Positions 24,493 to 33,181 of a DNA stretch of 36,354 bases are shown in pieces. The stretch spans positions 1 to 36,354 of the forward strand of contig NZ_FMAH01000058.1 of NCBI RefSeq assembly GCF_900094545.1, given 5' to 3'. Source of the stretch: Martinezella miluonensis. Its GTDB lineage: Bacteria > Pseudomonadota > Alphaproteobacteria > Rhizobiales > Rhizobiaceae. How positions within the stretch are numbered: position 1 is the stretch's first letter; each line of letters starts with the position of its first letter. The translations under genes and the position numbers were made by a program. The notes under the pieces are model-generated. The model saw only the letters and a list, made by a program, of their open reading frames with translations, ran no database searches and was not told the origin of the DNA.

Positions 24493-25413
24493 TTAGCGCT
24501 CCGGAACGAAGGCCTTGCCGAGCGAAGCTGGCGTGTTGATCAGTGTCGCGCGGCGATTTTGAGAGATGATGACGAGAACCACAATAGTCGATGCGTAGGG
24601 CAGCATCGACAAAAACTGCGAGGGAATGCCGACGCCGAAGCCCTGTGCATGAAACTGCAGGATCGTCACCGCACCGAAGAGATAGCCGCCTGCCAGGACG
24701 CGCAGCGGCCGCCAGGATGCAAAGACGACCAAAGCCAGCGTCACCCAGCCACGGCCGGCAGACATGTTCTCGACCCATTGCGGCGTGTAGACCAGCGACA
24801 GTTGCGCGCCGGCAAGCCCGGCGCAGGCACCACCGAACATGATGGCGAGATAGCGCGTGCGAATGACGTCGATACCGAGCGCATGGGCAGAACCATGGCT
24901 ATCGCCAACAGCGCGGAGCTTCAGGCCGGCACGGCTGCGGAAGAGGAACCAGTTGACGCCGATCAGCAGCGCGATCGAGAGATAGAAGGTCAGGTCCTGC
25001 TTGAACAAGACCGGGCCGAGAAACGGGATATCCGACAGCAACGGGAAAACGATCTCTCCCAGTTGCACGCCGGGCACGCTGACGTAGCCCTCGCCGATCA
25101 TGCCCGAGAGGCCAAGGCCGAGGATGGTCAGAGCCAGGCCCGTCGCCACCTGGTTCGTCACCAGTGTCAGCGTTAGGAAGCCGAACAATAGCGAAAACAG
25201 CGCGCCCGCCGCGATACCGACGAGGAGGCCGACATAGGGCGATCCGCTCAGCTGCGCACCGACGAAGGCGGCAACCGCACCGATGATCATCATGCCTTCG
25301 ACGCCGAGATTGAGCACCCCGGACCGCTCCACCACCAGCTCGCCGAGACCAGCAATGACGAGCGGCGTCGACGCGGTGATGATCGTCAGGAGGATCGCTA
25401 CAAAGACGCTCAT
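24493..25413 (-). CDS. Nucleoside ABC transporter permease (NupQ/YufQ-like)
   Basis: 306 aa, a hydrophobic BPD_transp_2 permease. Marker segments are STPLVIAGLGELVVERSGV, NLGVEGMMIIGAVAAF, TNQVATGLALTILGLGLS and LVVFASWRPLRVLAGGYLFG. Its ATG at 25413 overlaps the stop of the first permease by four bases. It forms the inner-membrane channel together with that subunit and is followed by the binding-protein gene. Confidence 0.88.
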   Translation of the reverse strand: MSVFVAILLTIITASTPLVIAGLGELVVERSGVLNLGVEGMMIIGAVAAFVGAQLSGSPYVGLLVGIAAGALFSLLFGFLTLTLVTNQVATGLALTILGLGLSGMIGEGYVSVPGVQLGEIVFPLLSDIPFLGPVLFKQDLTFYLSIALLIGVNWFLFRSRAGLKLRAVGDSHGSAHALGIDVIRTRYLAIMFGGACAGLAGAQLSLVYTPQWVENMSAGRGWVTLALVVFASWRPLRVLAGGYLFGAVTILQFHAQGFGVGIPSQFLSMLPYASTIVVLVIISQNRRATLINTPASLGKAFVPER

Positions 25414-26510
25414 GCAGCACCTCCCCGAACGCGCGACCAGACCAGGCGGATCTTATAATAGATCAGCGTATCGCAGGAGAGCACAAAAAACAGCAGGAGC
25501 CCCTGGAAGACGCTCGCCGCCTTGGCTGATATCCCAGGCGACAATTGCGCCGCTTCGCCGCCGAGATAGGTCAACGCCAGGACCAGGCCGGACAGGATGG
25601 CTCCGAGCGGGTTGAGACGCGCGAGGAAGGCAACGATGATGGCGGTAAAGCCGTAGCCCGGCGAGATCGCCGGCTGCAGATGGCCGATCGAGCCCGAAAC
25701 CTCGGATATGCCGGCAAGGCCTGCGAGCGCGCCGGACAGGAGGAAGGCGAACCAGACCATTTTCCGCGAGGAGAATCCTGCAAATCGCCCTGCTCGTGCC
25801 GATTGTCCGAGCACGGTTATCTCAAAGCCCTTCAGCGTATATTTCATCAGGAACCAGGCGAGAATTGCCGCAACGACGGCAAAGACGATACCCCAATGCG
25901 CGCGTCCGGCGATATCTTCCCAACTTGTCGGCACGATCGTCGGCAGCACTGCCTCCGGCGGAAAATCTATGCTCTGCGGAAAGTTGTGGCCCTGCGGATC
26001 CCGCCATGGCCCACGCGACAGCCAATCCAGGAAGAGCTGGGCGATATAGACGAGCATCAGGCTCGTCAGGATTTCGTTGGTGTTGAAATGTGCCTTCAGC
26101 AATGCCGGAATGGCCGCATAGAGCGCACCGCCGATGGCACCGGCGATCAACATCAGCGGCAGGACTATCGGCGAATGCCAATCAGTGAAGATGATCGGGA
26201 TGAAGGATCCGGCGACCGCCCCCATGGTGAACTGTCCTTCCGCACCGATATTCCAGTTGTTGGAGCGGTAGCAGACGCACAGGCCGACGGCGATCAGGAT
26301 CAGTGGACCAGCCTTGATCGCCAGCTCGTGCAGCGACCATACCTCCAGCAGAGGCTGGACGAAGAAGGCATCGAGCGCCTCCACGGGGTCCTTGCCCATC
26401 ACTGCGAACATGATCGTACCGGCGATCAGCGCCAATGCGAGGGCAAGCAACGGCGACACGATGCCGAACAGTTTCGAGACCTGCGGGCGCTTTTCGAGTT
26501 CAATGCGCAT
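25410..26510 (-). CDS. Nucleoside ABC transporter permease (NupP/YufP-like)
   Basis: 366 aa. An N-terminal charged stretch is followed by about eight to ten membrane helices; the family markers are CYRSNNWNIGAEGQFTMGAV, NEILTSLMLVYIAQL, and the SPGYGFTAIIVAFLARLNP loop near the end. The ATG at 26510 is chosen because GGAG lies 7 nt upstream; it overlaps the end of the ATPase gene by 11 nt. An in-frame ATG at 26540 is possible but would lengthen the overlap. It pairs with the downstream permease in a nucleoside importer. Confidence 0.88.
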   Translation of the reverse strand: MRIELEKRPQVSKLFGIVSPLLALALALIAGTIMFAVMGKDPVEALDAFFVQPLLEVWSLHELAIKAGPLILIAVGLCVCYRSNNWNIGAEGQFTMGAVAGSFIPIIFTDWHSPIVLPLMLIAGAIGGALYAAIPALLKAHFNTNEILTSLMLVYIAQLFLDWLSRGPWRDPQGHNFPQSIDFPPEAVLPTIVPTSWEDIAGRAHWGIVFAVVAAILAWFLMKYTLKGFEITVLGQSARAGRFAGFSSRKMVWFAFLLSGALAGLAGISEVSGSIGHLQPAISPGYGFTAIIVAFLARLNPLGAILSGLVLALTYLGGEAAQLSPGISAKAASVFQGLLLFFVLSCDTLIYYKIRLVWSRVRGGAA

Positions 26511-28074
26511 GCGCGGGCTCCGAATGCGTCTTGGAATCATGCAGACCGCCCATCAACAGGCCGATCTTTTCGCGGGTGAGTTCACCGGCAGGATAGGACG
26601 GCGACAGGCGCCCTTCCGAGATGACGGCGATATCGGTCGCGACTTCGAAAATCTCATCGAGATCCTGGCTGATGACGAGCACGGCGGAGCCGTCACGGGC
26701 GAGATCGACCAGGGCCTGACGGATGCGGCTGGCAGCACCTGCGTCCACGCCCCAGGTCGGCTGATTGACGACCAGCACGCTCGGCTGCCGATCCAGCTCC
26801 CGGCCGACAATGAACTTCTGCAGATTGCCGCCGGAAAGCGCGCCGGCGGCGGGATCCTCGCCGCTCTTGCGCACATCCATCGCTTCGCAGATCCGCTTGG
26901 CAGCCTGCTTGACAATGCCGTGCCTGATAATCTTGAGGAAGCCGCCGCTCAGAAACGTCTTGCGATCCGACTGATTGCGGGCAAGCACAAGATTGTCCGA
27001 CAGCTTCAGCGCGGAAACGGCAGCATGGCCATGGCGCTCCTCCGGCACGAAACCGGCGCCCAGCAAACGACGTGCATTGATGCCCTTGGTCCCCACAGGC
27101 TTGCCGCGGACATGGACCAGATTGTCGGACGGCACGGCATATTCGCCGGAAATGACATCGAACAACTCGCCCTGCCCATTGCCGGCAACCCCTGCGATCG
27201 CGAGAACTTCACCGGCACGAACGCGCAGCGAAACATTCTTCAGCGACATGGCAAAGGGGGTGCGCGCCGGGGCGGAGAGGCCTGCGACTTCCAACTGGAT
27301 GTCGCCCGTCTTTCCAAGTCCCTCATGTTTTACGCTGGCGACATCGCTGCCGACCATCATGCGGGCCAAAGAACCCGTCGTTTCCTGCCGAGGGTTACAG
27401 GCGCCGGTCACCTTTCCGTGGCGAAGCACCGTAGCGCGCGAACAGATGCGCTGCACTTCCTCGAGGCGGTGACTGATGTAAAGCACCGAACGTCCCTCGT
27501 CCCGCAACTGGAACAAGGTCTCGAACATCCGGTCGGCTTCCTGCGGCGTCAGCACGGAAGTCGGCTCGTCGAGAATGATCAGCTTGGGATTCTGCAGCAG
27601 CGCGCGGACGATTTCGATGCGCTGCCGCTCGCCGACGGACAAATCGGCGACATGCGCATTCGGATCGAGAGGCAAGCCATAAGCGTGCGACAGCCTGGCG
27701 GCTTCCTCCGATATTTTTGCAATCGGGATCTTGCTGTCGAGCGACAGCGCGATGTTTTCCGCAACCGTCAGCGCCTCGAACAGCGAAAAGTGCTGGAACA
27801 CCATGCCGATGCCGAGCTTGCGCGCCGTGCCCGGAGAATCGATCCCGGCGGGCTTCCCCTGCCAGACGATTTCCCCATGCGTCGGCTCAAGCACGCCGAA
27901 CAGCATCTTCACAAATGTGGACTTACCGGCGCCGTTCTCGCCAAGCAGCGCGTGAATTTCGCCCGGTTGGATTTCCAGATCGATTTCGTTGCAGGCAGCA
28001 AAACTGCCGAATAGCTTCGTTAGCTTGCGAACCGACAATAGTGCACCGGCTGCCGGTACATCGGATGACGACAC
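26500..28074 (-). CDS. Nucleoside ABC transporter ATP-binding protein (BMP system, NupO/YufO-like)
   Basis: 524 aa, two fused nucleotide-binding domains. Domain 1 is complete: Walker A GENGAGKST at 45-53, MVFQHFSLFEALTVAENIAL, signature LSVGERQRIEIVRAL and Walker B LIILDEPTSVLTPQE. Domain 2 has GVAGNGQGELFDVISG, VPEERHGHA and signature LSGGNLQKFIVGREL, but its Walker B reads VLVVNQPTWGVDAGA, with NQ where the catalytic DE would be, so this site is probably weak or non-hydrolytic; a degenerate second site is also seen in relatives. The start is GTG at 28074 with GAGGGG close upstream. It is the first gene of the transporter operon. Confidence 0.9.
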   Translation of the reverse strand: MSSSDVPAAGALLSVRKLTKLFGSFAACNEIDLEIQPGEIHALLGENGAGKSTFVKMLFGVLEPTHGEIVWQGKPAGIDSPGTARKLGIGMVFQHFSLFEALTVAENIALSLDSKIPIAKISEEAARLSHAYGLPLDPNAHVADLSVGERQRIEIVRALLQNPKLIILDEPTSVLTPQEADRMFETLFQLRDEGRSVLYISHRLEEVQRICSRATVLRHGKVTGACNPRQETTGSLARMMVGSDVASVKHEGLGKTGDIQLEVAGLSAPARTPFAMSLKNVSLRVRAGEVLAIAGVAGNGQGELFDVISGEYAVPSDNLVHVRGKPVGTKGINARRLLGAGFVPEERHGHAAVSALKLSDNLVLARNQSDRKTFLSGGFLKIIRHGIVKQAAKRICEAMDVRKSGEDPAAGALSGGNLQKFIVGRELDRQPSVLVVNQPTWGVDAGAASRIRQALVDLARDGSAVLVISQDLDEIFEVATDIAVISEGRLSPSYPAGELTREKIGLLMGGLHDSKTHSEPAHAH

Positions 28075-28115
28075 GTTCCCCTCATTTCCTTCCCACCGTC
28101 CTGCCCTTTACGGAT

Positions 28116-29099
28116 CTATGGGATCAGTAGTGTAGTTCCACTCGTTTTTCTGGCTTCCAAATCCGCGTGCGCGCGCCCCGCATCGCTTAACGGATAAGTC
28201 TGATGAATATTGATACGCACTTTATTGCTTTGCACAACAGCAAATAATGCCCCAGCGCTAGCTCTCAACTCTTCTGGTGTGCCGACATAGGCAAAAAGGC
28301 TTGGACGCGTCGCGAAAAGCGAACCTTTCTGGTTAAGGATGGCAAGGTTGAAATTCTCGATCGGGCCGGACGATTGACCGAAGGTCACCCACATGCCACG
28401 CGACTTCAGGCAATCGAGCGAATGCGGGAAAGTGTCCTTGCCGACCGAATCGTAAACGACATCGACGCCCTTGCCGCCGGTAATTTCGCGGACACGATCG
28501 GCGAAACTCTCTTTGCTGTAGTCAATGACATGATCGTAGCCATGCGCCAGTGCCAGCTCGACCTTTTCAGCAGAACCGGCGGTGCCTATGACGGTGCCTG
28601 CTCCGAGCGCCTTGGCCCATTGGCCGGCAATCAGGCCGACGCCGCCGGCGGCCGCATGAAACAGCAGCGTCGTTCCGGGGCCGACCTTGAAGGTGCGGTT
28701 CAGCAGATATTCGGCCGTCATGCCCTTCAGCATCATCGATGCCGCGGTTTCGAGCGGGATATCGTCGGGCACCTTGACCAGATAGCGGGTCTCGATGTTG
28801 CGTTCGACGCTGTAGGCACCGTCGCTGCCGACATAGGCCACGCGATCTCCGACGGCGAAATCCGAAACGCCAGGCCCGACTTCGGTAATCGTTCCGGCGG
28901 CTTCCTTGCCGAGCGAGAGCGGAAACTGCGGCGCCTTGTAGAGACCGGAGCGGAAATAGACGTCAATGAAATTCAGGCCGATCGCTGCATGGCGGATCTG
29001 CACCTCGCCGGCGCCTGGAGACGGCAGATCCACCTCCTCCAGCTTCATGACTTCCGGACCGCCGTTTTCGTGGATTCGAATGACCTTGGTCTTCTTCAT
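28116..29099 (-). CDS. NADPH:quinone oxidoreductase, zinc-independent MDR family (QOR-like)
   Basis: 327 aa. It is a medium-chain dehydrogenase/reductase of the quinone-reductase branch: the N-terminal catalytic domain has GLNFIDVYFRSGLYKAPQFP and GKEAAGTITEVGPGV, and the Rossmann domain has the nucleotide motif AAAGGVGLIAGQWAKALGA. No structural zinc cysteine cluster is present, as expected for QOR. It reduces quinones or alpha,beta-unsaturated carbonyls in the cytoplasm. It starts 11 nt after the stop of the phosphatidylcholine synthase gene and ends 41 nt before the BMP-transporter ATPase gene, so it may be carried on a longer shared transcript. Confidence 0.9.
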   Translation of the reverse strand: MKKTKVIRIHENGGPEVMKLEEVDLPSPGAGEVQIRHAAIGLNFIDVYFRSGLYKAPQFPLSLGKEAAGTITEVGPGVSDFAVGDRVAYVGSDGAYSVERNIETRYLVKVPDDIPLETAASMMLKGMTAEYLLNRTFKVGPGTTLLFHAAAGGVGLIAGQWAKALGAGTVIGTAGSAEKVELALAHGYDHVIDYSKESFADRVREITGGKGVDVVYDSVGKDTFPHSLDCLKSRGMWVTFGQSSGPIENFNLAILNQKGSLFATRPSLFAYVGTPEELRASAGALFAVVQSNKVRINIHQTYPLSDAGRAHADLEARKTSGTTLLIP

Positions 29100-29110
29100 G
29101 GCTAGCAATC

Positions 29111-29836
29111 CTATTGGCGCCCAAGGGACGGGAAAAATTGTAGTACGGCGCCGATGCAATAAAGATAGATACCGCTGATGATGAAGAGGACAACCGCCCA
29201 TTGCGGCATGACGAAATTCATCAGTAGCGAGTAGATGCCAAGCGCCGACCAGAACAGGAATATGCCGAGATTGAGCGGCCGCAACCGCTTGACGCGCACG
29301 GGATGCAAGAAGTTGATCGGCAGGAAAGTCAGGACAACCGAAATGCCGACGAGGATCATGGCGGTCGTGGCGCTGGCATCGATGACGAAGAGTGTGAATA
29401 TCACCATGTTCCAGACCACCGGGAATCCGGAGAAGAAATACTCCTCCGTCTTCATGCCGGTATCGGCGTAATAGATGGCGCTGGAGACCACGATCATGCC
29501 TGCGGCGACGAACGACAAAGGTTCGCCGATCATGCCGCTTTCATAGAGCGCGAAGGCCGGCAGCAGTACATAGGTCACGTAGTCGATGATGTTATCGAGC
29601 GTGTCGCCGGACCAATTGGGAAGAACTTCCTTGACCCGAACCTTGCGGGCGATCGGCCCGTCGATGCCGTCGACCAGCAGCGCCAGGCCAAGCCACCAGA
29701 ACATATCGACAAAACGATGCTCCGAGGCCGCGACGACACCGAGAAAGGCAAGGAAAGACCCGGATGCCGTCAATATATGAACGGAGAAGGCACGAATCTC
29801 CGCATAAGGCACCCGCTTGTACTTGAAGATTTTCAT
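29111..29836 (-). CDS. pcs: Phosphatidylcholine synthase (CDP-diacylglycerol--choline)
   Basis: 241 aa, the length of the rhizobial Pcs enzyme. It condenses choline with CDP-diacylglycerol to make phosphatidylcholine in the inner membrane, a lipid important for symbiotic rhizobia. The CDP-alcohol phosphotransferase motif is at residues 59-85: D59-G60, A63-R64, G77, D81 and D85, i.e. DG-x2-AR-x12-G-x3-D-x3-D. About seven membrane helices follow the pattern of Pcs, with NFLHPVRVKRLRPLNL in the middle. The ATG at 29836 gives MKIFKYKRVPYAEIRAFSVH, the usual N-terminus; a GTG three codons earlier is also possible. It is divergent from the UbiH-type gene. Confidence 0.95.
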   Translation of the reverse strand: MKIFKYKRVPYAEIRAFSVHILTASGSFLAFLGVVAASEHRFVDMFWWLGLALLVDGIDGPIARKVRVKEVLPNWSGDTLDNIIDYVTYVLLPAFALYESGMIGEPLSFVAAGMIVVSSAIYYADTGMKTEEYFFSGFPVVWNMVIFTLFVIDASATTAMILVGISVVLTFLPINFLHPVRVKRLRPLNLGIFLFWSALGIYSLLMNFVMPQWAVVLFIISGIYLYCIGAVLQFFPSLGRQ

Positions 29837-30049
29837 CCGCCCCACGACTCGTCAGTTTTTGGGCCTACCCAGGCAGGCGATTTTTCTTGCTAATATGCAT
29901 CCTTTGGTCTCTACCGCCAGCGCAAAAGCGTTCATCGCAGCACGCTAGCGCGAGTTGCTGTCATTTTCACCCGCTGCGATGTTTCATCCCATGGATTTCA
30001 ACAGGCTAAGAGCTTATTTTCAGAATGATAGGCAATTGAGGCATCGATA

Positions 30050-31252
30050 ATGAAGCAGATTGAAGTGGCCGTCATCGGCGGTGGCTTGGCCGGCATGATC
30101 GCAGCGTTCGCGCTGGCGCGCGGTGGACGATCCGTCGCCCTCGTTGCTGCGCCGCATAACAAAGCCGACAAGCGGACGACGGCGCTCATGGATCAATCGA
30201 TCCGCTTTCTCGAGCGCCTGACGCTATGGGACAAGATCGCACCTTCGACGGCCGCGTTGACGACAATGCGCATCATCGACGGCACGTCGCGGCTTTTGCG
30301 GGCTCCGACCGTCTCGTTCCGATCGTCTGAAATCGGCCTCGATGCATTCGGCTACAACATTCCAAATGCAGTCCTGCTCGACAATCTCAGCAAAGCCATC
30401 GAAACGGAAGGCAATATCAGCCGCGTTGAAGCCACCGCCTCGGAAGTCACCTTTCGCGACGATGGCGTGACGATTATGCTCGACAACGGTCAGTCGATCG
30501 AAGCCGCCTTCGTCGTCGGCAGCGACGGCCGCAATTCGATGGTGCGGGAAATCTTGGGCATCAAGGTCAAGGGCTGGTCCTATCCGCAATCGGCCACGGT
30601 TTTGAACTTTGCGCACTCTTTGCCGCACCAGAACATATCGACAGAATTTCACACCGAAAGCGGCCCTTTCACGCAAGTGCCCCTGCCGGGCAACCGCTCC
30701 AGCCTCGTCTGGGTGCAGAAGCCGGCGGAAGCCGCGGCCAATGCCGAAAAATCGCTCGAAGAGCTGGGCAGGCTGGTCGAGGAGCGCATGCAATCGATGC
30801 TCGGCCGGGTGACGATCGAGGACAATGTCCAGGTGTGGCCGCTCTCCGGAATGACGGCCTATCGCTTCGGCAAAGGCCGGGCTGCGCTGATCGGCGAAGC
30901 CGCCCATGTCTTTCCGCCGATCGGCGCTCAGGGGCTCAATCTGAGCCTGCGTGATATATTGGCGCTGTCGGAAATCCTCTGCGCCCGCCCGGATCAGCCC
31001 ATCGCGGCCTCGGCCGGCGACAGTTTCGACCGCAAGCGCCGCGTCGACGTCATCAGCCGGACAGCGAGCGTCGACCTCCTTAACCGGTCGCTTCTTTCCG
31101 ATTTTCTGCCGGTGCAGATGTTGCGCGCCGCCGGGCTGCATGTGCTTTCCGCGCTCGCTCCCCTTCGGAACCTGGTTATGCGCGAAGGCATCGAGCCCGG
31201 TGGCGGCCTGGGCAACCTATCCTCGAAGCTACGGGAAAAGCTGCGCCGGTAA
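30050..31252 (+). CDS. UbiH/UbiF/VisC-family FAD-dependent hydroxylase
   Basis: 400 aa. An N-terminal FAD Rossmann motif GGGLAGMIAAFALARGG is near residue 10, VGSDGRNSMVRE near 160, and the second FAD motif GEAAHVFPPIGAQGLNLSLRD starts at residue 282. This set marks the aromatic-ring hydroxylases of ubiquinone synthesis (UbiH/UbiF/UbiI type). It probably adds a ring hydroxyl to a ubiquinone precursor, but which position cannot be told here. GAGG lies 8 nt before the ATG. The C-terminal 24 nt overlap the antisense AEC-permease remnant. Confidence 0.88.
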   Translation: MKQIEVAVIGGGLAGMIAAFALARGGRSVALVAAPHNKADKRTTALMDQSIRFLERLTLWDKIAPSTAALTTMRIIDGTSRLLRAPTVSFRSSEIGLDAFGYNIPNAVLLDNLSKAIETEGNISRVEATASEVTFRDDGVTIMLDNGQSIEAAFVVGSDGRNSMVREILGIKVKGWSYPQSATVLNFAHSLPHQNISTEFHTESGPFTQVPLPGNRSSLVWVQKPAEAAANAEKSLEELGRLVEERMQSMLGRVTIEDNVQVWPLSGMTAYRFGKGRAALIGEAAHVFPPIGAQGLNLSLRDILALSEILCARPDQPIAASAGDSFDRKRRVDVISRTASVDLLNRSLLSDFLPVQMLRAAGLHVLSALAPLRNLVMREGIEPGGGLGNLSSKLREKLRR

Positions 31253-31445
31253 GGCACCCGATTTTATCAGATACAGCACCAGCAAAACCGTCACCACGGA
31301 GCAAACCGTGGTGATGAGGATCATGGCGGAGGCCCGCTCCTGCCAAACGCCATATTGCTGACCGATGACGAAGATGTTCGTTGCCGTCGGCAAAGCTGCC
31401 AGCAGCATCGCCGCTTCGATCCAGATCGGATCGAAGCCTGCCGAG
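31229..31445 (-). pseudogene. C-terminal remnant of an AEC (auxin efflux carrier)-family permease
   Basis: Read leftward, the frame gives GFDPIWIEAAMLLAALPTA, then TNIFVIGQQYGVWQERASAM and a final hydrophobic helix VCSVVTVLLVLYLIKSG, ending at 31229. This is the last third of the C-terminal half of an AEC-family transporter, which is normally about 310 aa. Only about 70 residues survive. To its right, the family resemblance stops at about 31445 and the frame passes through a run of eight C (31475-31482) into the ccdA gene in another frame. It is a deletion remnant without start codon. Confidence 0.65.
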
Positions 31446-31485
31446 GGAAACGAAGGCGAAATAAGTCGCACCCGCCCCCCCCGGC

Positions 31486-32238
31486 TTAACCGATTTTCAT
31501 CAGGATAGGAAAGGTCTGCTGAAACCAGATCGCCATGTCGCTGACATAACCGAAGATGAAGGCGAGACCAGTGAGCACCAAAAGCCCACCCATGACCTTC
31601 TCGACCGTACCGAGATGGCGACGGAAACGGGAGAGAAAGCGCATGAACGCGCCGGAAAAGCCCGCGGCGATCCAGAACGGAATGGCAAGCCCGAGCGAAT
31701 AGACGGCGAGCAGGCCAGCACCGGCGCCAACCGTTTCGCGGGACGCGGCAACGCCGAGGATCGCCCCAAGCACGGGGCCGATGCAGGGCGTCCAGCCGAA
31801 GGCGAAGGCAAGCCCCATGATGTAGGCGCCGGTCAACGTCGCAGGCTTGCCGCCGCTCTGGAAGCGCGCCTCGCGAGCGAGAATGCCGATGCGGAAAACG
31901 CCAAGGAAGTTCAATCCCATGACAACGATGATGAGCCCACCAATCTTCGCCAGAATATCGAGATGCTGACGCAGCAGCATCCCGATCGAGGAAGCGCCGG
32001 CACCTAGCGCGACGAATACCGTCGCAAATCCCAACGTGAAGAACAGTGCCGAGATCAGCACATTGCTGCGTACACCAGGTCCTGCGGCCACAGCCGCGCT
32101 GCCGCCGCGAAACTGCTCCACGGAAATCCCGGCCATGTAACAGAGATAGGGCGGCACAAGCGGCAGCACGCAGGGCGAGAGAAACGAAAGGGCGCCCGCA
32201 ATCAAGGCACTCAGGATCGAAATATCGGCAAGCGACAC
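31486..32238 (-). CDS. ccdA: Cytochrome c biogenesis protein CcdA
   Basis: 250 aa with six predicted membrane helices. CcdA carries reducing equivalents from cytoplasmic thioredoxin across the inner membrane to periplasmic thiol-disulfide partners for cytochrome c maturation. The two redox-active cysteines are visible in the paired motifs LSPCVLPLVPPYL (Cys23) and GWTPCIGPVLGAIL. The start is GTG at 32238, supported by CGGAG 7 nt upstream. It is divergent from the PsiF-like gene and is followed by the AEC remnant. Confidence 0.92.
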   Translation of the reverse strand: MSLADISILSALIAGALSFLSPCVLPLVPPYLCYMAGISVEQFRGGSAAVAAGPGVRSNVLISALFFTLGFATVFVALGAGASSIGMLLRQHLDILAKIGGLIIVVMGLNFLGVFRIGILAREARFQSGGKPATLTGAYIMGLAFAFGWTPCIGPVLGAILGVAASRETVGAGAGLLAVYSLGLAIPFWIAAGFSGAFMRFLSRFRRHLGTVEKVMGGLLVLTGLAFIFGYVSDMAIWFQQTFPILMKIG

Positions 32239-32509
32239 GATGGACTCCGGCTATGTCATTTCGCCCTCTTCCTAGCGTTGCGACTGCCGGAAAGCCAATC
32301 ACCTTTTCGAGTGGAGCAGATACGAAACGCCTCCAGAAAGGCAATTGAGCAGCGGCCAGATCACTCCAACTTGGCGGACACAGGGCGCGACCAACGGCCG
32401 CAGAGCAGTCCAACGAACGAATTGCTTTTGCTAAAATATTGGTTCAAGCTGGCACTGTTCGTCCAACAACGTGCATTCGACCCAAGTAGTTAGCGGAGGA
32501 AATACCCCC

Positions 32510-32803
32510 ATGCGATTCGTTACTATTCTCACGACTGCAGCCTTTGCCGCACTTTTCAGCGTAAGCGCCATGGCGCAAACAGCGACGCCCAGCACCACGA
32601 CGACGAAACCCACTACAACAACGACAGCTCCTGCAACGACCACCACGACAACGCCAAAGACGATGACTGCGCCGAAGGCGATGAAACCCGCTCAGACAGC
32701 CGTTTCCAAGGCATGCTCGGCACAGGCTGACGCCAAAGGTCTGCATGGAAAAGCACGCGCCAAGTTCCGCAGCGACTGCAAGAAGAATGGCGGAAAATCA
32801 TAA
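32510..32803 (+). CDS. PsiF-repeat family secreted protein with threonine-rich linker
   Basis: 97 aa. The signal peptide ends after residue 22 (SAMA-QT). A low-complexity linker of about 40 residues follows, rich in threonine, proline and lysine. The C-terminal SKACSAQADAKGLHGKARAKF and SDCKK form one PsiF repeat with two cysteines suited to a disulfide. PsiF is a phosphate-starvation-inducible protein in E. coli with no known biochemical role; a Pho box was not identified here. AGCGGAGGA lies 8 nt before the ATG and fixes this start rather than the in-frame GTG 39 nt upstream. Confidence 0.85.
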   Translation: MRFVTILTTAAFAALFSVSAMAQTATPSTTTTKPTTTTTAPATTTTTTPKTMTAPKAMKPAQTAVSKACSAQADAKGLHGKARAKFRSDCKKNGGKS

Positions 32804-32828
32804 GAACTGAAATTTCGCGTCCATCAAG

Positions 32829-32865
32829 GATCAACTTTGCCGTTGTCATGGCGGTAAAGTTGATC
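32829..32865 (+). terminator. 14-bp hairpin after the PsiF-like gene
   Basis: GATCAACTTTGCCG (32829-32842) pairs with CGGTAAAGTTGATC (32852-32865) with one G-U pair and a 9-nt loop. It starts 26 nt after the stop codon. Position suggests a terminator, although no T-tract follows. Confidence 0.5.
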
Positions 32866-33181
32866 ATCGCGGCGCCACTGGATTTTTGATTTAATATTCT
32901 GAACGAAAATACTCGCATATGACATTGAAATGTCATCACAACGGCGGGTTTATACATCTAGATGACTACCTCGGACATAACGCTCTTTGCCACAGTTGGT
33001 GGTATGGACATCATGGATGTTCGGCTGTGATCCAGCGCTGAATATTACGGTGCCTCCGAAGCCGTTGAAGAAAGAATTGCCGGCGGAGAGCAACGTTTCG
33101 TAACAAACGAGAAAAAACTAGGAAACCTGTCGAAATTACAGCTTGTTCCCGTTTGGCTGAATCGGTGAACGGAGCTGCGAA
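32866..33181. other. Intergenic stretch without recognisable features
   Basis: About 315 nt between the hairpin after the PsiF-like gene and the next small ORF. It is AT-richer than the surroundings. I see no gene, RNA or repeat in it. Confidence 0.4.

Noticed and set aside
26314..28014. Open frame of 566 codons on the plus strand across the nucleoside-transporter ATPase
   Set aside because: Antisense to an intact ATPase gene with complete motifs.
31486..32413. A 394-codon minus-strand frame joining the AEC remnant to sequence across ccdA
   Set aside because: Only its last 70 codons resemble a protein family; the rest is ccdA read in the wrong frame.
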